A DNA stretch of 6,392 bases from Treponema sp. (GTDB lineage: Bacteria; Spirochaetota; Spirochaetia; Treponematales; Breznakiellaceae), in contig JAISRD010000227.1 of NCBI GenBank assembly GCA_031273835.1, positions 1 through 6,392 of the forward strand. The letters are read 5' to 3'. The translations under genes were made by a program, and so were the position numbers. Positions 1 to 6,343 of this stretch are shown here, piece after piece (position 1 is the first letter of the stretch; every line of letters starts with the position of its first letter). The notes under the pieces are model-generated. The model made no database searches. It was given only the letters and a program-made list of their open reading frames with translations, and had not been told where the DNA came from.

Positions 1-512
1 AGTATGCAGTAGGCGGCGGTCTTTGGATCCTGGATAAAGATGATCACCAGAATCGACGCGGCCATCACGGTTCCGTCCACCAGCGCCACCACCCCCCAGC
101 CCAGGGCATTCCGTACCGCGCCGATGTCGTTAATCGCCCGGGCCATAAGATCGCCTATTTTATTTTTCTGGTAAAAATCATAGGACAGGGAAAGCAGGCG
201 GGCAAAGAGGGTATCCCGCAGTTCCGCCTCTATGCGCCTTGACGAACCATGGATAAAGTAGCGCCACAGATAGCGGCCCGAGGATATCAGGACCATCACG
301 GCCAGCATGGCGAGGCAGAGCCTTACCACGGCGGACAAGTCAAAATTCCCCAGGCTTATCAGATCCACCGCCTTCCTGATAAACTGGGGGATAAGAACCT
401 GGGCGGCGTCTACCGTGATAAGGCATAAAAACCCCAGAATATACCGTACTCTGTACCGGTAAAGAAAGGGGGTGAGGGTACTGAATTCCCCCCAAAGGGA
501 TTTCCGCGTCAC
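1..512 (-). CDS. ABC exporter half-transporter, N-terminal transmembrane part (cut by window edge)
   Basis: Only the first 170 codons are present; the gene runs off the left edge. The visible part is the start of a type IV ABC exporter membrane domain, as in MsbA, LmrA and MdlA/YheI half-transporters. After a cytoplasmic N-terminus there are hydrophobic helices at about residues 24-45 and 61-88 and the start of a third at about 140-161. Between them lies the typical cytoplasmic stretch, RRIEAELRDTLFARLLSLS (92-110) followed by YDFYQKNKIGDLMARAIND (111-129), which matches the family's 'FF..n..Gdl.sR..nDi' signature. The nucleotide-binding domain would lie outside the window. I chose the GTG start at 512 because it overlaps the stop of the upstream gene by 4 nt (GTGA), a common coupling arrangement, with AAGGAG about 12 nt upstream. 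Substrate cannot be told. MdlA/YheI-type proteins usually work as heterodimers, so a partner half-transporter may follow. Confidence 0.88.
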   Translation of the reverse strand, partial: MTRKSLWGEFSTLTPFLYRYRVRYILGFLCLITVDAAQVLIPQFIRKAVDLISLGNFDLSAVVRLCLAMLAVMVLISSGRYLWRYFIHGSSRRIEAELRDTLFARLLSLSYDFYQKNKIGDLMARAINDIGAVRNALGWGVVALVDGTVMAASILVIIFIQDPKTAAYCI

Positions 513-1318
513 CCTTGCTTGGAGCTCCTTGCCCGCTTGATATCGGTTTCAAGTTTAGCGGACCAAATTTCCAGTTTTTTCTTAACCGTTTCCGTTCCTT
601 CCCTTTCGCCCATGAGGACATGGATACGTTTAAGGGCGTTGAGGAAATTGATCCCCTGGTTAAAGTCGTCTATGCGGTTGGTGGATAATTCATATTTTTC
701 CCGGTAACGGTCCGCCGCCTGGTTGAGCAGTTTCTTGATCATCCGCAAATGGTATACGGTGGGTTCATAATGGGGAGACCGGGGATCGGTGTTTGCCACG
801 GCGTTTTTCAGATCGAGGATATTCTTCGCCGCCGCCGCAAAACGGCCCTCCAGTTCGACAAAGGACCATTTCCACTTGGTATTGTCGCCGTAGGCGTTTT
901 CCAGCAGGTTTATGGCCAGCCCCATTTTCCTGACCAAAAGATAACGCGGGGCGGCCTCCAGGGAGGCAATCTCCGCGAGCTTGTTTTCATAATCCGCATA
1001 GGGGGCATCCACATAGTTGCTTACCACATGCTCCAGGTAGATTACGCTTTTATACAGCGATTTACGCCCCTCGTTGAGGATATTTTCCTCTTTTACCTTA
1101 AGCCGGGCCTGGCAGACCAGGTTGATAATGATCTGATAAGAAGCGAGGTTGAGCATCTCCTCGGCCAGGCTAAGGCGCTTAAAGGCCGCGTCGGCGGGGT
1201 CCTTCCTGATTGCCTGGAGGGTGTTTTTTTCGGTCTTTTCAATTTCGGCAATCGCCGTTTGATAGGGTTTGATCTTTTCCTGGTATTGGTTCCGTTCCGC
1301 GACGCTTATCTTTGCCAT
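509..1318 (-). CDS. Hypothetical helical cytoplasmic protein (269 aa)
   Basis: I do not recognise this protein. The sequence is rich in Lys, Glu, Ala and Leu, has few Gly or Pro and reads as almost entirely alpha-helical. It has no signal peptide or transmembrane segment, so a soluble cytoplasmic protein is expected. Charged amphipathic stretches at about residues 8-45 and 195-262 could form coiled coils or helical bundles; the middle (about 45-170) has leucine-rich helices of the kind seen in TPR-like or helical-repeat proteins, without a clear repeat. A Trp-rich spot (TKWKWSF, 147-153) stands out. The ATG at 1318 is preferred over an in-frame ATG at 1381, because the latter lies inside recN; 1318 comes 1 nt after the recN stop and has GGGG 6 nt upstream. 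The gene overlaps the following ABC exporter gene by 4 nt, so it is made with recN and the exporter. Its function is unknown. Confidence 0.85.
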   Translation of the reverse strand: MAKISVAERNQYQEKIKPYQTAIAEIEKTEKNTLQAIRKDPADAAFKRLSLAEEMLNLASYQIIINLVCQARLKVKEENILNEGRKSLYKSVIYLEHVVSNYVDAPYADYENKLAEIASLEAAPRYLLVRKMGLAINLLENAYGDNTKWKWSFVELEGRFAAAAKNILDLKNAVANTDPRSPHYEPTVYHLRMIKKLLNQAADRYREKYELSTNRIDDFNQGINFLNALKRIHVLMGEREGTETVKKKLEIWSAKLETDIKRARSSKQG

Positions 1319-1319
1319 G

Positions 1320-3062
1320 TTAATCCCCGGATATTCCCCGCCTTGTACCGTATTTTGACAGTAAATCATCGGCATGTGCAAGGGCCGCCCCCCCCGCCGA
1401 ATCCCCCGCCAGCATACGGGCTATTTCCTTACGCCTGTCCTCCGTGGAAAGGGGGGTAACAACGGTCTGGGTTCTGCCGCCGCCCTCTTTCTTTTCCACC
1501 CGGATATGATGATCCGCCCTTACCGCTATGCTCGCCAGGTGGGTGATGCAGAAAATCTGTTTGAATTCCCCTATCTTTTTTAGATATTCCCCCACCGCCA
1601 GGGCCACCTCGCCGCCTATACCCGTGTCAATTTCATCGAAAACCAGGGTTTCAAGGGGGTCCGCCGTCCCGCCTGTCAGGACGGTTTTGATCGCCAGCAT
1701 CACCCGTGAAAGCTCCCCGCCGCTGGCTATGCGGGAAAGTTCCTTAAGGGGCTCCCCGGCATTGGCGGAAAAGAGAAATTCCACGTCGTCGGCCCCCCAG
1801 GGGCCGCAGATGAGGTTTCCGCCGGGCCCCTTACCCTTGGACTGTATGTTGACGGCAAAACGGGCCTTGGGCATGCCGAGTTTTTGTAAAATACCGTTGA
1901 TCTGGGCGCCGAGCCTAGCCGCCGCTTCGTTCCGTCCGGCGCTTAGCTCCGCCGCCCTTCCGGCTATATCCCGTTCCAGGGCGGCAATCCCCCCCTTAAG
2001 CTTTTCCCGGTTTTCCTCGGTTTGGGAAAGGGCCTCGATTTCCTGTTCCGCCTGATCCTTATAGGCCAGTACCGCGTCCTCATCGGAAAGACCCTCCGCC
2101 GCCGCCTTGCCTGAGTACTTTTTCTTAAGCCGGAACAGGAGGCCCATGCGCTCCTCCACATCCTCGAGCCTTCCCGGTTCATAGGAAAGGCCTTCCCGGT
2201 AGGAACGCAGTTCCTCCGCCAGATCCTCCGCTTCGTAGTAAAGATCATCCATGCGCTTGGCGATCCCCGAAAGGCCCTCGGCGTCCAGGGCCGAGACGGC
2301 GTCCAGGGCCGCCCGAGTACGCCGGGCAAGGTTCAATACCGAAAGATCATCGTCAAACAGGGCCGCCGCCGCCGCCGCCTGCTGGCTGAGTTTTTCAAAC
2401 GAGGCAAGCCGCTGGGCTTCCGCCTCAAGCTCCCTGGCCTCCCCCGGTTTGGGGGCCGCCTTGGTAATTTCATCCACCGCATAGGAAAGCAGCTCTATCC
2501 GGGCGTCCCTGTCCTTTTCGGAATTGACCGAAAATTCCAGGGCCTTTTTCTTTTCCGCCAGATCCAGAAAGATCCCGTTAAACTGATCCGCCCTCTCTTC
2601 AAGGCCCGCAAAACGGTCCAGGCAGCGGCGGTGCACATCCCTGCGCAGGAGGGATTCATGATCGTGCTGTCCGTGAAGATCAAAAAGCAGGGACATGAGC
2701 TCGCAGAGATCCGCCCTTGAAAGGGGCAGATTCTGCACATAGATGGAACTGCGGCCGGAACTTTTTATGGTACGGCGGACGATGATGACCCCCTCCTCGG
2801 TTTCAATATCCCGGGAAGCAAGCCACGCGCGGACCTCGGCGTTGGAAGGGGCCGTGGAAATGACCGCGGAAACACTGGCCTCTTCACAGCCGCTGCGTAT
2901 CACATCGGCGCCGACCTTGGCACCCAGGAGAAAACTCAAGGCGCCCACGATGATCGATTTTCCCGCGCCGGTTTCCCCGGTAAGTATCGTAAGGCCCCCC
3001 CCGAAGGAAATGGAGAGATTGTCGATGAGGGCATAGTTCCGTATGGAAAGTTCCTCAAGCAT
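1320..3062 (-). CDS. recN: DNA repair protein RecN
   Basis: RecN is an SMC-like ATPase that acts early in recombinational repair of double-strand breaks on the nucleoid. The 580-residue product is close to the usual family length of about 550-570. The N-terminus starts in family fashion (MLEELSIRNYALID) and contains Walker A GETGAGKS at 29-36. The RecN-specific LFDLHGQHDHESLL lies at 126-139. Residues about 155-390 are Glu/Lys/Ala-rich helices forming the coiled-coil arms. The C-terminal ATPase half has the ABC signature SGGELSR (447-453), Walker B LVFDEIDTGIGG (473-484) and a switch histidine in CITHLA (H508). The ATG at 3062 was chosen because the family motif begins there, with GAAGGGGG just upstream; the open frame continues to 3278 but that stretch is inside nadK. 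It overlaps the nadK end by 8 nt. The nadK-recN neighbourhood is known in E. coli and many other bacteria. Confidence 0.97.
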   Translation of the reverse strand: MLEELSIRNYALIDNLSISFGGGLTILTGETGAGKSIIVGALSFLLGAKVGADVIRSGCEEASVSAVISTAPSNAEVRAWLASRDIETEEGVIIVRRTIKSSGRSSIYVQNLPLSRADLCELMSLLFDLHGQHDHESLLRRDVHRRCLDRFAGLEERADQFNGIFLDLAEKKKALEFSVNSEKDRDARIELLSYAVDEITKAAPKPGEARELEAEAQRLASFEKLSQQAAAAAALFDDDLSVLNLARRTRAALDAVSALDAEGLSGIAKRMDDLYYEAEDLAEELRSYREGLSYEPGRLEDVEERMGLLFRLKKKYSGKAAAEGLSDEDAVLAYKDQAEQEIEALSQTEENREKLKGGIAALERDIAGRAAELSAGRNEAAARLGAQINGILQKLGMPKARFAVNIQSKGKGPGGNLICGPWGADDVEFLFSANAGEPLKELSRIASGGELSRVMLAIKTVLTGGTADPLETLVFDEIDTGIGGEVALAVGEYLKKIGEFKQIFCITHLASIAVRADHHIRVEKKEGGGRTQTVVTPLSTEDRRKEIARMLAGDSAGGAALAHADDLLSKYGTRRGISGD

Positions 3063-3948
3063 CGCTGCCCCCTTCGTAACCGGCATGGGCGGTCCCGCCG
3101 GACCATGCCAGCTTTGTTCTAAGGGCCCGGTAAAAAACATCCCGGTCCGAGGCGATGAGCCCCGCCGTAAAGGGGGCCTTCCTGGCGATGATCCTGTCCC
3201 CGGGCTCCAGGGGGCAGGTGATCTGGCCGTCCACCGTAAGAAGTACGGAGCTGCGCTGTTCGCCCTCCACCAGGGCAATCACCCGTTCCCCCGAGGGTAC
3301 CACCAGGGGGCGGTTTGAAAGGGTAAAGGGGCAGATGGGATTGATGATCACCGCGTCCATTTCTGGATCGACGATGGGACCCCCGGCGGCGACGGAATAG
3401 CCGGTTGAACCCGTGGGGGTGGCCACAATAAGCCCGTCGGCCCTGAACCGGCCTATGTCGATCTGTTTCCCCGGCGAAGTTTCGGCGCTTACCTCAAGCC
3501 GTATCAGCTTGGCAATACCCGACGCGGAGACCACCGCGTCATTGAGGCAGGAATGTACCAGCGGTTTTGCCCCCCCCCTTTCCACGCTTATCTCCAGCAT
3601 GAGCCGCCGGGAAATTATCCCTGTCCCCGCCTCCCACCGTAAAAAGGTTTCTTCCCAGCCGCCGGGATGTACCGAGGCGATAAAACCCAGGGTGCCGAGA
3701 TTTACCGGCATTATGGGCACCCCCAGGGGGGATACGGTTCTGGCGGCGTAGAGCACCGTGCCGTCCCCTCCCAAACTAAAGCTTATGTCGTATTCACCGG
3801 GATTACAGGGTTCCGTTTTACTGTCAAAGGAAAAAGAACGGACAAGGTAGCCCCGCCCGCCGAGGATCCGGGAAATTTCCCGTTCCAGGGACAGGGCGGC
3901 GGATTTTTTTTTGTTTACAAACAACAGGGCCCTTTTTTCTTCTGCCAT
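3055..3948 (-). CDS. nadK: NAD kinase
   Basis: NAD kinase phosphorylates NAD+ to NADP+ using ATP or polyphosphate and is the only route to NADP in most bacteria; it acts in the cytoplasm. The 297-residue product has the family's usual length. The hallmark GGDGT lies at 60-64, VNLGTLGF at 82-89, and the NE-type substrate motif appears as LND (135-137), a conservative Glu to Asp change. The long second signature, DGLIVATPTGSTGYS followed by AAGGP, spans 171-191. NPICP (203-207), SNRPLVV (211-217) and VDGQ (239-242) follow as expected for the C-terminal beta-sandwich domain. The N-terminus (RALLFVNKKK) is the Rossmann-like first strand. The start at 3948 has a good purine-rich ribosome site (AAGGAAAG) and lies 12 nt after the stop of the upstream gene. 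Its 3' end overlaps recN by 8 nt, suggesting translational coupling. Confidence 0.97.
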   Translation of the reverse strand: MAEEKRALLFVNKKKSAALSLEREISRILGGRGYLVRSFSFDSKTEPCNPGEYDISFSLGGDGTVLYAARTVSPLGVPIMPVNLGTLGFIASVHPGGWEETFLRWEAGTGIISRRLMLEISVERGGAKPLVHSCLNDAVVSASGIAKLIRLEVSAETSPGKQIDIGRFRADGLIVATPTGSTGYSVAAGGPIVDPEMDAVIINPICPFTLSNRPLVVPSGERVIALVEGEQRSSVLLTVDGQITCPLEPGDRIIARKAPFTAGLIASDRDVFYRALRTKLAWSGGTAHAGYEGGSDA

Positions 3949-3960
3949 ACCGCTTTCCTT

Positions 3961-4998
3961 CTAAGGAAGTGTGGCGATCAGCTTTGCCACTTCCCCCGCC
4001 TGGGCCGCGCTGAGCCGTGGATACAGGGGAAAGAGCAGGGTCCGCAGGGCCAGGGAAGCGGCGCAGGGACACTGCACGGCGGGTATCAATCCGCTTCCCA
4101 CGAGGCTCGACTCAAAGGCCTCTTCCACGATAATTTCCTTCCGTCTGGCGTAGGCCTTAATGTCCTTGACCCCCGACTCGATGACCAGCGGAAAAGCGTA
4201 GTTATTGTAATCCAGCCCTTCGGCCTGGGAAAAGCGTTTATGCCGTGTTTGCAGGCTTGCCTGGGTATAGGCCTGGGCCAGCTCCCGCCGCTTAAGCAGA
4301 TTTTTCCCGCTTTCCCGGAACTGCACCGCCGCCATGGCGGCGTTGACCCCGGGAAGCAGAAATTCCGGGGGCAGCTCCCCCATCCCCCGGAGCAGCGCCG
4401 CGTCTTTGCGGTTCATGGCAAAGAGAAGGGCCCCCCCGCCGGCGGTGATCATGTCCCGCTCCTCAAGCCCCAGGATGGTAAAATTCCCCGCTGTACCGGC
4501 CTTTTTTTCCCCCCACAGGGCGCCGAAACTCTGAGAAGCGTCCTCAATCACCGGGACGCCCAGTTCGGCGGCAAGATCCGGGGAGGGCATATATCCAAGG
4601 GAATGGGTGATCACCGCGCAGAGGGGACGGGAACCCATCAATACTTCGATTTTCTGTTCCGCCGCCAGCGGGGTATCCTCACCGGTGTCGCAGTACAGGG
4701 GCAGAAGCCCCAGGCTGCGTATCACCCTATCATAATACAGGGGCGCCAGGGCGGAGATGATCACCCCTTGAGCGTTTCCGTCCCCCGAAGCGCCGGCCTT
4801 GAGCGTTTCCAGGGCAAGCTGAAGGGCAAAGGCCGGGGTCCTGAGGGCAAGGCAATAGTCAAAGGCAAAATGTTCCTTCGCGGTATGGACTAGAAACTGG
4901 GTATGTTCACCGGGGCCAAGGCTGTCTTCCACCATGGCGGTCAGGACCGCATCCATCTCCTTCCTGCGCACGGTCGGAGAATAGACCTCTATCTTCAT
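3961..4998 (-). CDS. DegT/DnrJ/EryC1/StrS aminotransferase-fold protein, probably lacking the PLP lysine
   Basis: The fold is that of the PLP-dependent sugar aminotransferases of the DegT/DnrJ/EryC1/StrS family, normally involved in nucleotide-sugar or secondary metabolite amination. The 345 residues follow the family order: the N-terminal PTVRRKEMDAVL (8-19), a large-domain start at CLALRTPAFALQLAL (49-63), the cofactor motif VIEDASQSFGA (150-160) and the Gln-rich motif NAAMAAVQF (219-227). D153 and Q156, which contact the PLP ring, are kept. However, the usual SFHxxKNxTTGEGG loop reads LGLEERDMITAGGG (176-189), with Arg181 at the Schiff-base lysine position, and the phosphate-binding SGT is replaced within RTPAFAL. 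It may therefore be a non-catalytic relative. The ATG at 4998 was kept because family similarity begins there, although no ribosome site precedes it; Met15 (4956) has AGGAAGGAG right before it and is an alternative. It heads the operon with nadK 12 nt downstream. An enzyme with an unusual active site cannot be excluded. Confidence 0.85.
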   Translation of the reverse strand: MKIEVYSPTVRRKEMDAVLTAMVEDSLGPGEHTQFLVHTAKEHFAFDYCLALRTPAFALQLALETLKAGASGDGNAQGVIISALAPLYYDRVIRSLGLLPLYCDTGEDTPLAAEQKIEVLMGSRPLCAVITHSLGYMPSPDLAAELGVPVIEDASQSFGALWGEKKAGTAGNFTILGLEERDMITAGGGALLFAMNRKDAALLRGMGELPPEFLLPGVNAAMAAVQFRESGKNLLKRRELAQAYTQASLQTRHKRFSQAEGLDYNNYAFPLVIESGVKDIKAYARRKEIIVEEAFESSLVGSGLIPAVQCPCAASLALRTLLFPLYPRLSAAQAGEVAKLIATLP

Positions 4999-5004
4999 GA
5001 TCTG

Positions 5005-5013
5005 ATATTAACA
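5005..5013 (-). promoter_or_regulatory. Candidate extended -10 promoter for the leftward operon
   Basis: Read on the minus strand the sequence is TGT followed by TAATAT, an extended -10 arrangement (TGn plus a hexamer with four of six consensus bases). No convincing -35 is seen at the normal distance; instead there is a T-rich stretch. Only 6 nt separate the hexamer from the ATG at 4998, so transcription would begin at or next to the start codon, giving a leaderless message. This agrees with the lack of a ribosome binding site for the first gene, but it is a weak match. Confidence 0.3.
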
Positions 5014-5074
5014 GAAAAAAACAAAGAATACTACCGCGGCCGTGAATTTGGACCGGTAAACCCAAAGCCCCGGT

Positions 5075-5085
5075 GTATGACATAC
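5075..5085. promoter_or_regulatory. 11-bp palindrome over the -35 element, candidate operator
   Basis: GTATGACATAC is a perfect inverted repeat of 5-bp arms around a central A. It is flanked on both sides by CCGG (5070-5073 and 5085-5088), making an imperfect 19-bp symmetric site. It covers the whole -35 hexamer of the rightward promoter, a typical position for a repressor site. No regulator gene is visible in the window, so the binding protein is unknown. Confidence 0.35.
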
Positions 5086-5104
5086 CGGGAAAATGGGTTA
5101 CAAT
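5077..5104 (+). promoter_or_regulatory. Likely sigma70-type promoter of the MBL-fold gene
   Basis: The -35 candidate ATGACA (5077-5082) matches TTGACA at five of six bases and the -10 candidate TACAAT (5099-5104) matches TATAAT at five of six, with a 16-bp spacer. The expected transcription start is near 5111, which would leave a very short leader of about 11 nt containing the GGAGG ribosome site. The short leader is the main reason for caution. Confidence 0.5.
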
Positions 5105-5111
5105 GGCCGGC

Positions 5112-5116
5112 GGAGG
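5112..5116 (+). promoter_or_regulatory. Ribosome binding site fixing the MBL-fold start
   Basis: GGAGG lies 5 nt upstream of the ATG at 5122, the ideal distance. The open frame extends upstream to 4903, but that part is antisense to the aminotransferase-like gene. This site and the signal peptide that starts right after it fix the start at 5122. Confidence 0.8.
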
Positions 5117-5121
5117 CTTAC

Positions 5122-5964
5122 ATGAACAAACTGCTGGTTCTTTTTATGGGCATGGCCGCCGTCAATGGCTTTGGGGCGGAATCCGTTTTTTCGTATAAAG
5201 TCGGAAACTTTGAGGTGTATATGCTGGTGGAGAATACAAGCCCCGGCAGGGATCAGATCCTGATCGGCGCCGACGAAGCGTTAAAGCGCCGCTACCTTCC
5301 CCGGGATTTCCTCTCGGAGGTTAACACCTTCCTCTTAAGGGGGGCGGGCCGTAACGTGCTGGTAGACACGGGTTTCGGCGGGGCGGTTTTTGAAAGCATG
5401 AAGAAGCTGGGCGTAAATCCCGCCGACGTGGACGCGGTACTCCTCACCCACATGCACGGCGATCATATCGGGGGGCTTGCCAGGGACGGAAAGGCCCTGT
5501 TTCCCAAAGCCCTTGTTTACGTGGCCGAACAGGAACGGGAATACTGGACGAGAACCCAGGTAAACCGGGGGGCCGTCGCGGCCCTTGCCCCCTACGGCAA
5601 CAGGGTCCGTACCTTCAGGCCCGGAGCCCTCGGGGCGGCCCTTGAGGAACTCCTGCCGGGCATTACGGCCATTGCAGCCTTCGGCCATACGCCGGGGCAT
5701 ACGGTTTTCCTTGTCCAAAACGGGGACGCGAAACTCCTTATCTGGGGGGACCTTATGCATGTCCAGGACCTGCAGTTTCCCCGGCCGGATATTTCGGTAA
5801 GCTACGACACCGACCCGGCGATGGCCGCCGAATCCAGAAAGAAGATCCTGGAATACGCCGCGCGGAACAAGATACCCGTCGCCGGGATGCACCTCCTCTT
5901 TCCCGCCATAGGAACGGTAAGTCCCGGCGGCGAGGGCGGTTACCGGTGGTCCCCCGCCGAATAG
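5122..5964 (+). CDS. Exported metallo-beta-lactamase-fold hydrolase
   Basis: This is a 280-residue MBL-fold metallo-hydrolase (Lactamase_B superfamily, COG0491-like). The N-terminus, MNKLLVLFMGMAAVNGFGA, looks like a Sec signal peptide: a basic residue, a hydrophobic core and a possible cleavage site after GFGA (about residue 19), so the enzyme probably acts in the periplasm or at the cell surface. The mature part has strand motif NVLVDTG (78-84), metal motif THMHGDH (109-115; ligands H110, H112, D114, H115), GHTPGH (188-193; H193), the bridging GD at 209-210 and GMH at 255-257 (H257). All seven expected binuclear metal ligands are present, so it should be active. The C-terminus (VAGMHLLFPAIG, then GGYRW) is typical of a widespread uncharacterised subgroup whose relatives include lactonase-like enzymes. 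The substrate cannot be told. It is transcribed away from the nadK-recN operon and appears monocistronic. Confidence 0.92.
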   Translation: MNKLLVLFMGMAAVNGFGAESVFSYKVGNFEVYMLVENTSPGRDQILIGADEALKRRYLPRDFLSEVNTFLLRGAGRNVLVDTGFGGAVFESMKKLGVNPADVDAVLLTHMHGDHIGGLARDGKALFPKALVYVAEQEREYWTRTQVNRGAVAALAPYGNRVRTFRPGALGAALEELLPGITAIAAFGHTPGHTVFLVQNGDAKLLIWGDLMHVQDLQFPRPDISVSYDTDPAMAAESRKKILEYAARNKIPVAGMHLLFPAIGTVSPGGEGGYRWSPAE

Positions 5965-5979
5965 GCGCTCCCATGTATT

Positions 5980-6060
5980 CCTCCCCGGTCCTGCTCCTTA
6001 AAAGCCGTCCCCTCCGCTGTAGAGAGGGCCTTGTCCTGCGGGGCGCTTTAACCGGGGAGG
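5980..6060. repeat. Long nested inverted repeat downstream of the MBL-fold gene
   Basis: CCTCCCCGGT (5980-5989) and ACCGGGGAGG (6051-6060) are perfect 10-bp inverted arms. Inside them TTAAAAGC (5998-6005) can pair with GCTTTAA (6045-6051) with one bulged A, and CCCC (6009-6012) with GGGG (6040-6043), so an extended, bulged stem of about 81 nt is possible. Neither strand has a T tract after the outer arm, so this is not a standard intrinsic terminator. It could fold as an RNA 3' end or be a mobile or repeat-family element; neither can be shown here. Confidence 0.5.
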
Positions 6061-6117
6061 CGAAAAGTAGAAAAAGGGGGGCGCGGGCCCCGGTACACTT
6101 ACACCCCGCCCCGACGG

Positions 6118-6133
6118 CGGCCTTTGAGGGCCG
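6118..6133. other. Short GC-rich hairpin
   Basis: CGGCC and GGCCG form a 5-bp stem around TTTGAG, extendable by two G-T pairs. It sits immediately before the 21-bp repeat array. There is no T tract, so a terminator role is not supported. Confidence 0.35.
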
Positions 6134-6136
6134 TTC

Positions 6137-6233
6137 CGGGAGTGTTCCCGAATCATTGGGGACTCATCCCGAATGGTTGGGGACTCATCCCGGATCATTC
6201 GGGAATGTTCCCTAATCGTTGGAGAGCGTTCCC
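6137..6233. repeat. Array of four to five 21-bp tandem repeats with GGGA/TCCC cores
   Basis: Four complete units begin at 6137, 6158, 6179 and 6200, and a partial degenerate fifth at 6221. Each contains GGGA, four variable bases and TCCC, followed by a conserved tail close to GAATCATT. Units 1 and 4 share the core CGGGANTGTTCCC, units 2 and 3 share GGGGACTCATCCC, giving an A-B-B-A order. A further possible core (GGGGATAGTTCC) lies out of phase at 6257-6268. There are no spacers, so it is not a CRISPR array. Each core is itself a small inverted repeat and the 21-bp period is two helical turns. A multi-site protein binding array, an iteron-like region or a simple minisatellite are all possible. 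Confidence 0.8.
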
Positions 6234-6325
6234 CCGAAGGGATTACAGGCGGTTTCGGGGATAGTTCCGCGGGGAAGATTAAGAAAGATACGCTGCTATC
6301 CGGCGGCGGACAGGGGGCCGCAGGG

Positions 6326-6343
6326 AAAGCTCGGGGGCTTTTT
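6326..6343 (+). terminator. Weak terminator-like hairpin
   Basis: AAAGC (6326-6330) and GCTTT (6337-6341) form a 5-bp stem around TCGGGG, and the 3' arm continues into TT. The stem is short and AT-rich at its base and the T tract has only five Ts, two of them beyond the stem. It lies about 360 nt after the MBL-fold gene, with no closer candidate seen. Confidence 0.25.

Noticed and set aside
340..621. 93-codon minus-strand open frame
   Set aside because: It overlaps the ABC exporter start and the end of the preceding gene in another frame; the exporter frame has real membrane-domain motifs.
749..1459. 236-codon open frame on the plus strand
   Set aside because: Antisense to the helical hypothetical gene and the end of recN; no ribosome site or recognisable motif. 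I kept the minus-strand gene because it fits the operon spacing and has helical protein composition.
3063..3278. N-terminal extension of RecN by 72 codons
   Set aside because: The extension lies within nadK, has low-complexity Pro/Arg/Ser composition, and RecN similarity begins exactly at the ATG at 3062.
3667..4893. 408-codon open frame on the plus strand
   Set aside because: It is antisense to nadK and the aminotransferase-like gene, whose protein motifs are clear, and its translation is rich in Gly, Gln, Pro and His without any family motif.
5980..6060. Intrinsic terminator of the MBL-fold gene
   Set aside because: The apical loop of the outer stem is very long and no T tract follows the 3' arm on either strand.
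5998..6215. Small open frames with heptapeptide repeats (IRDESP-like on minus, THPEWLG-like on plus)
   Set aside because: A 21-bp repeat equals seven codons, so every frame shows a heptapeptide repeat automatically. No ribosome site or plausible protein context supports either frame.
6137..6233. CRISPR array
   Set aside because: Units are directly adjacent with no unique spacers, 21 bp is too short a period, and no cas gene is present.
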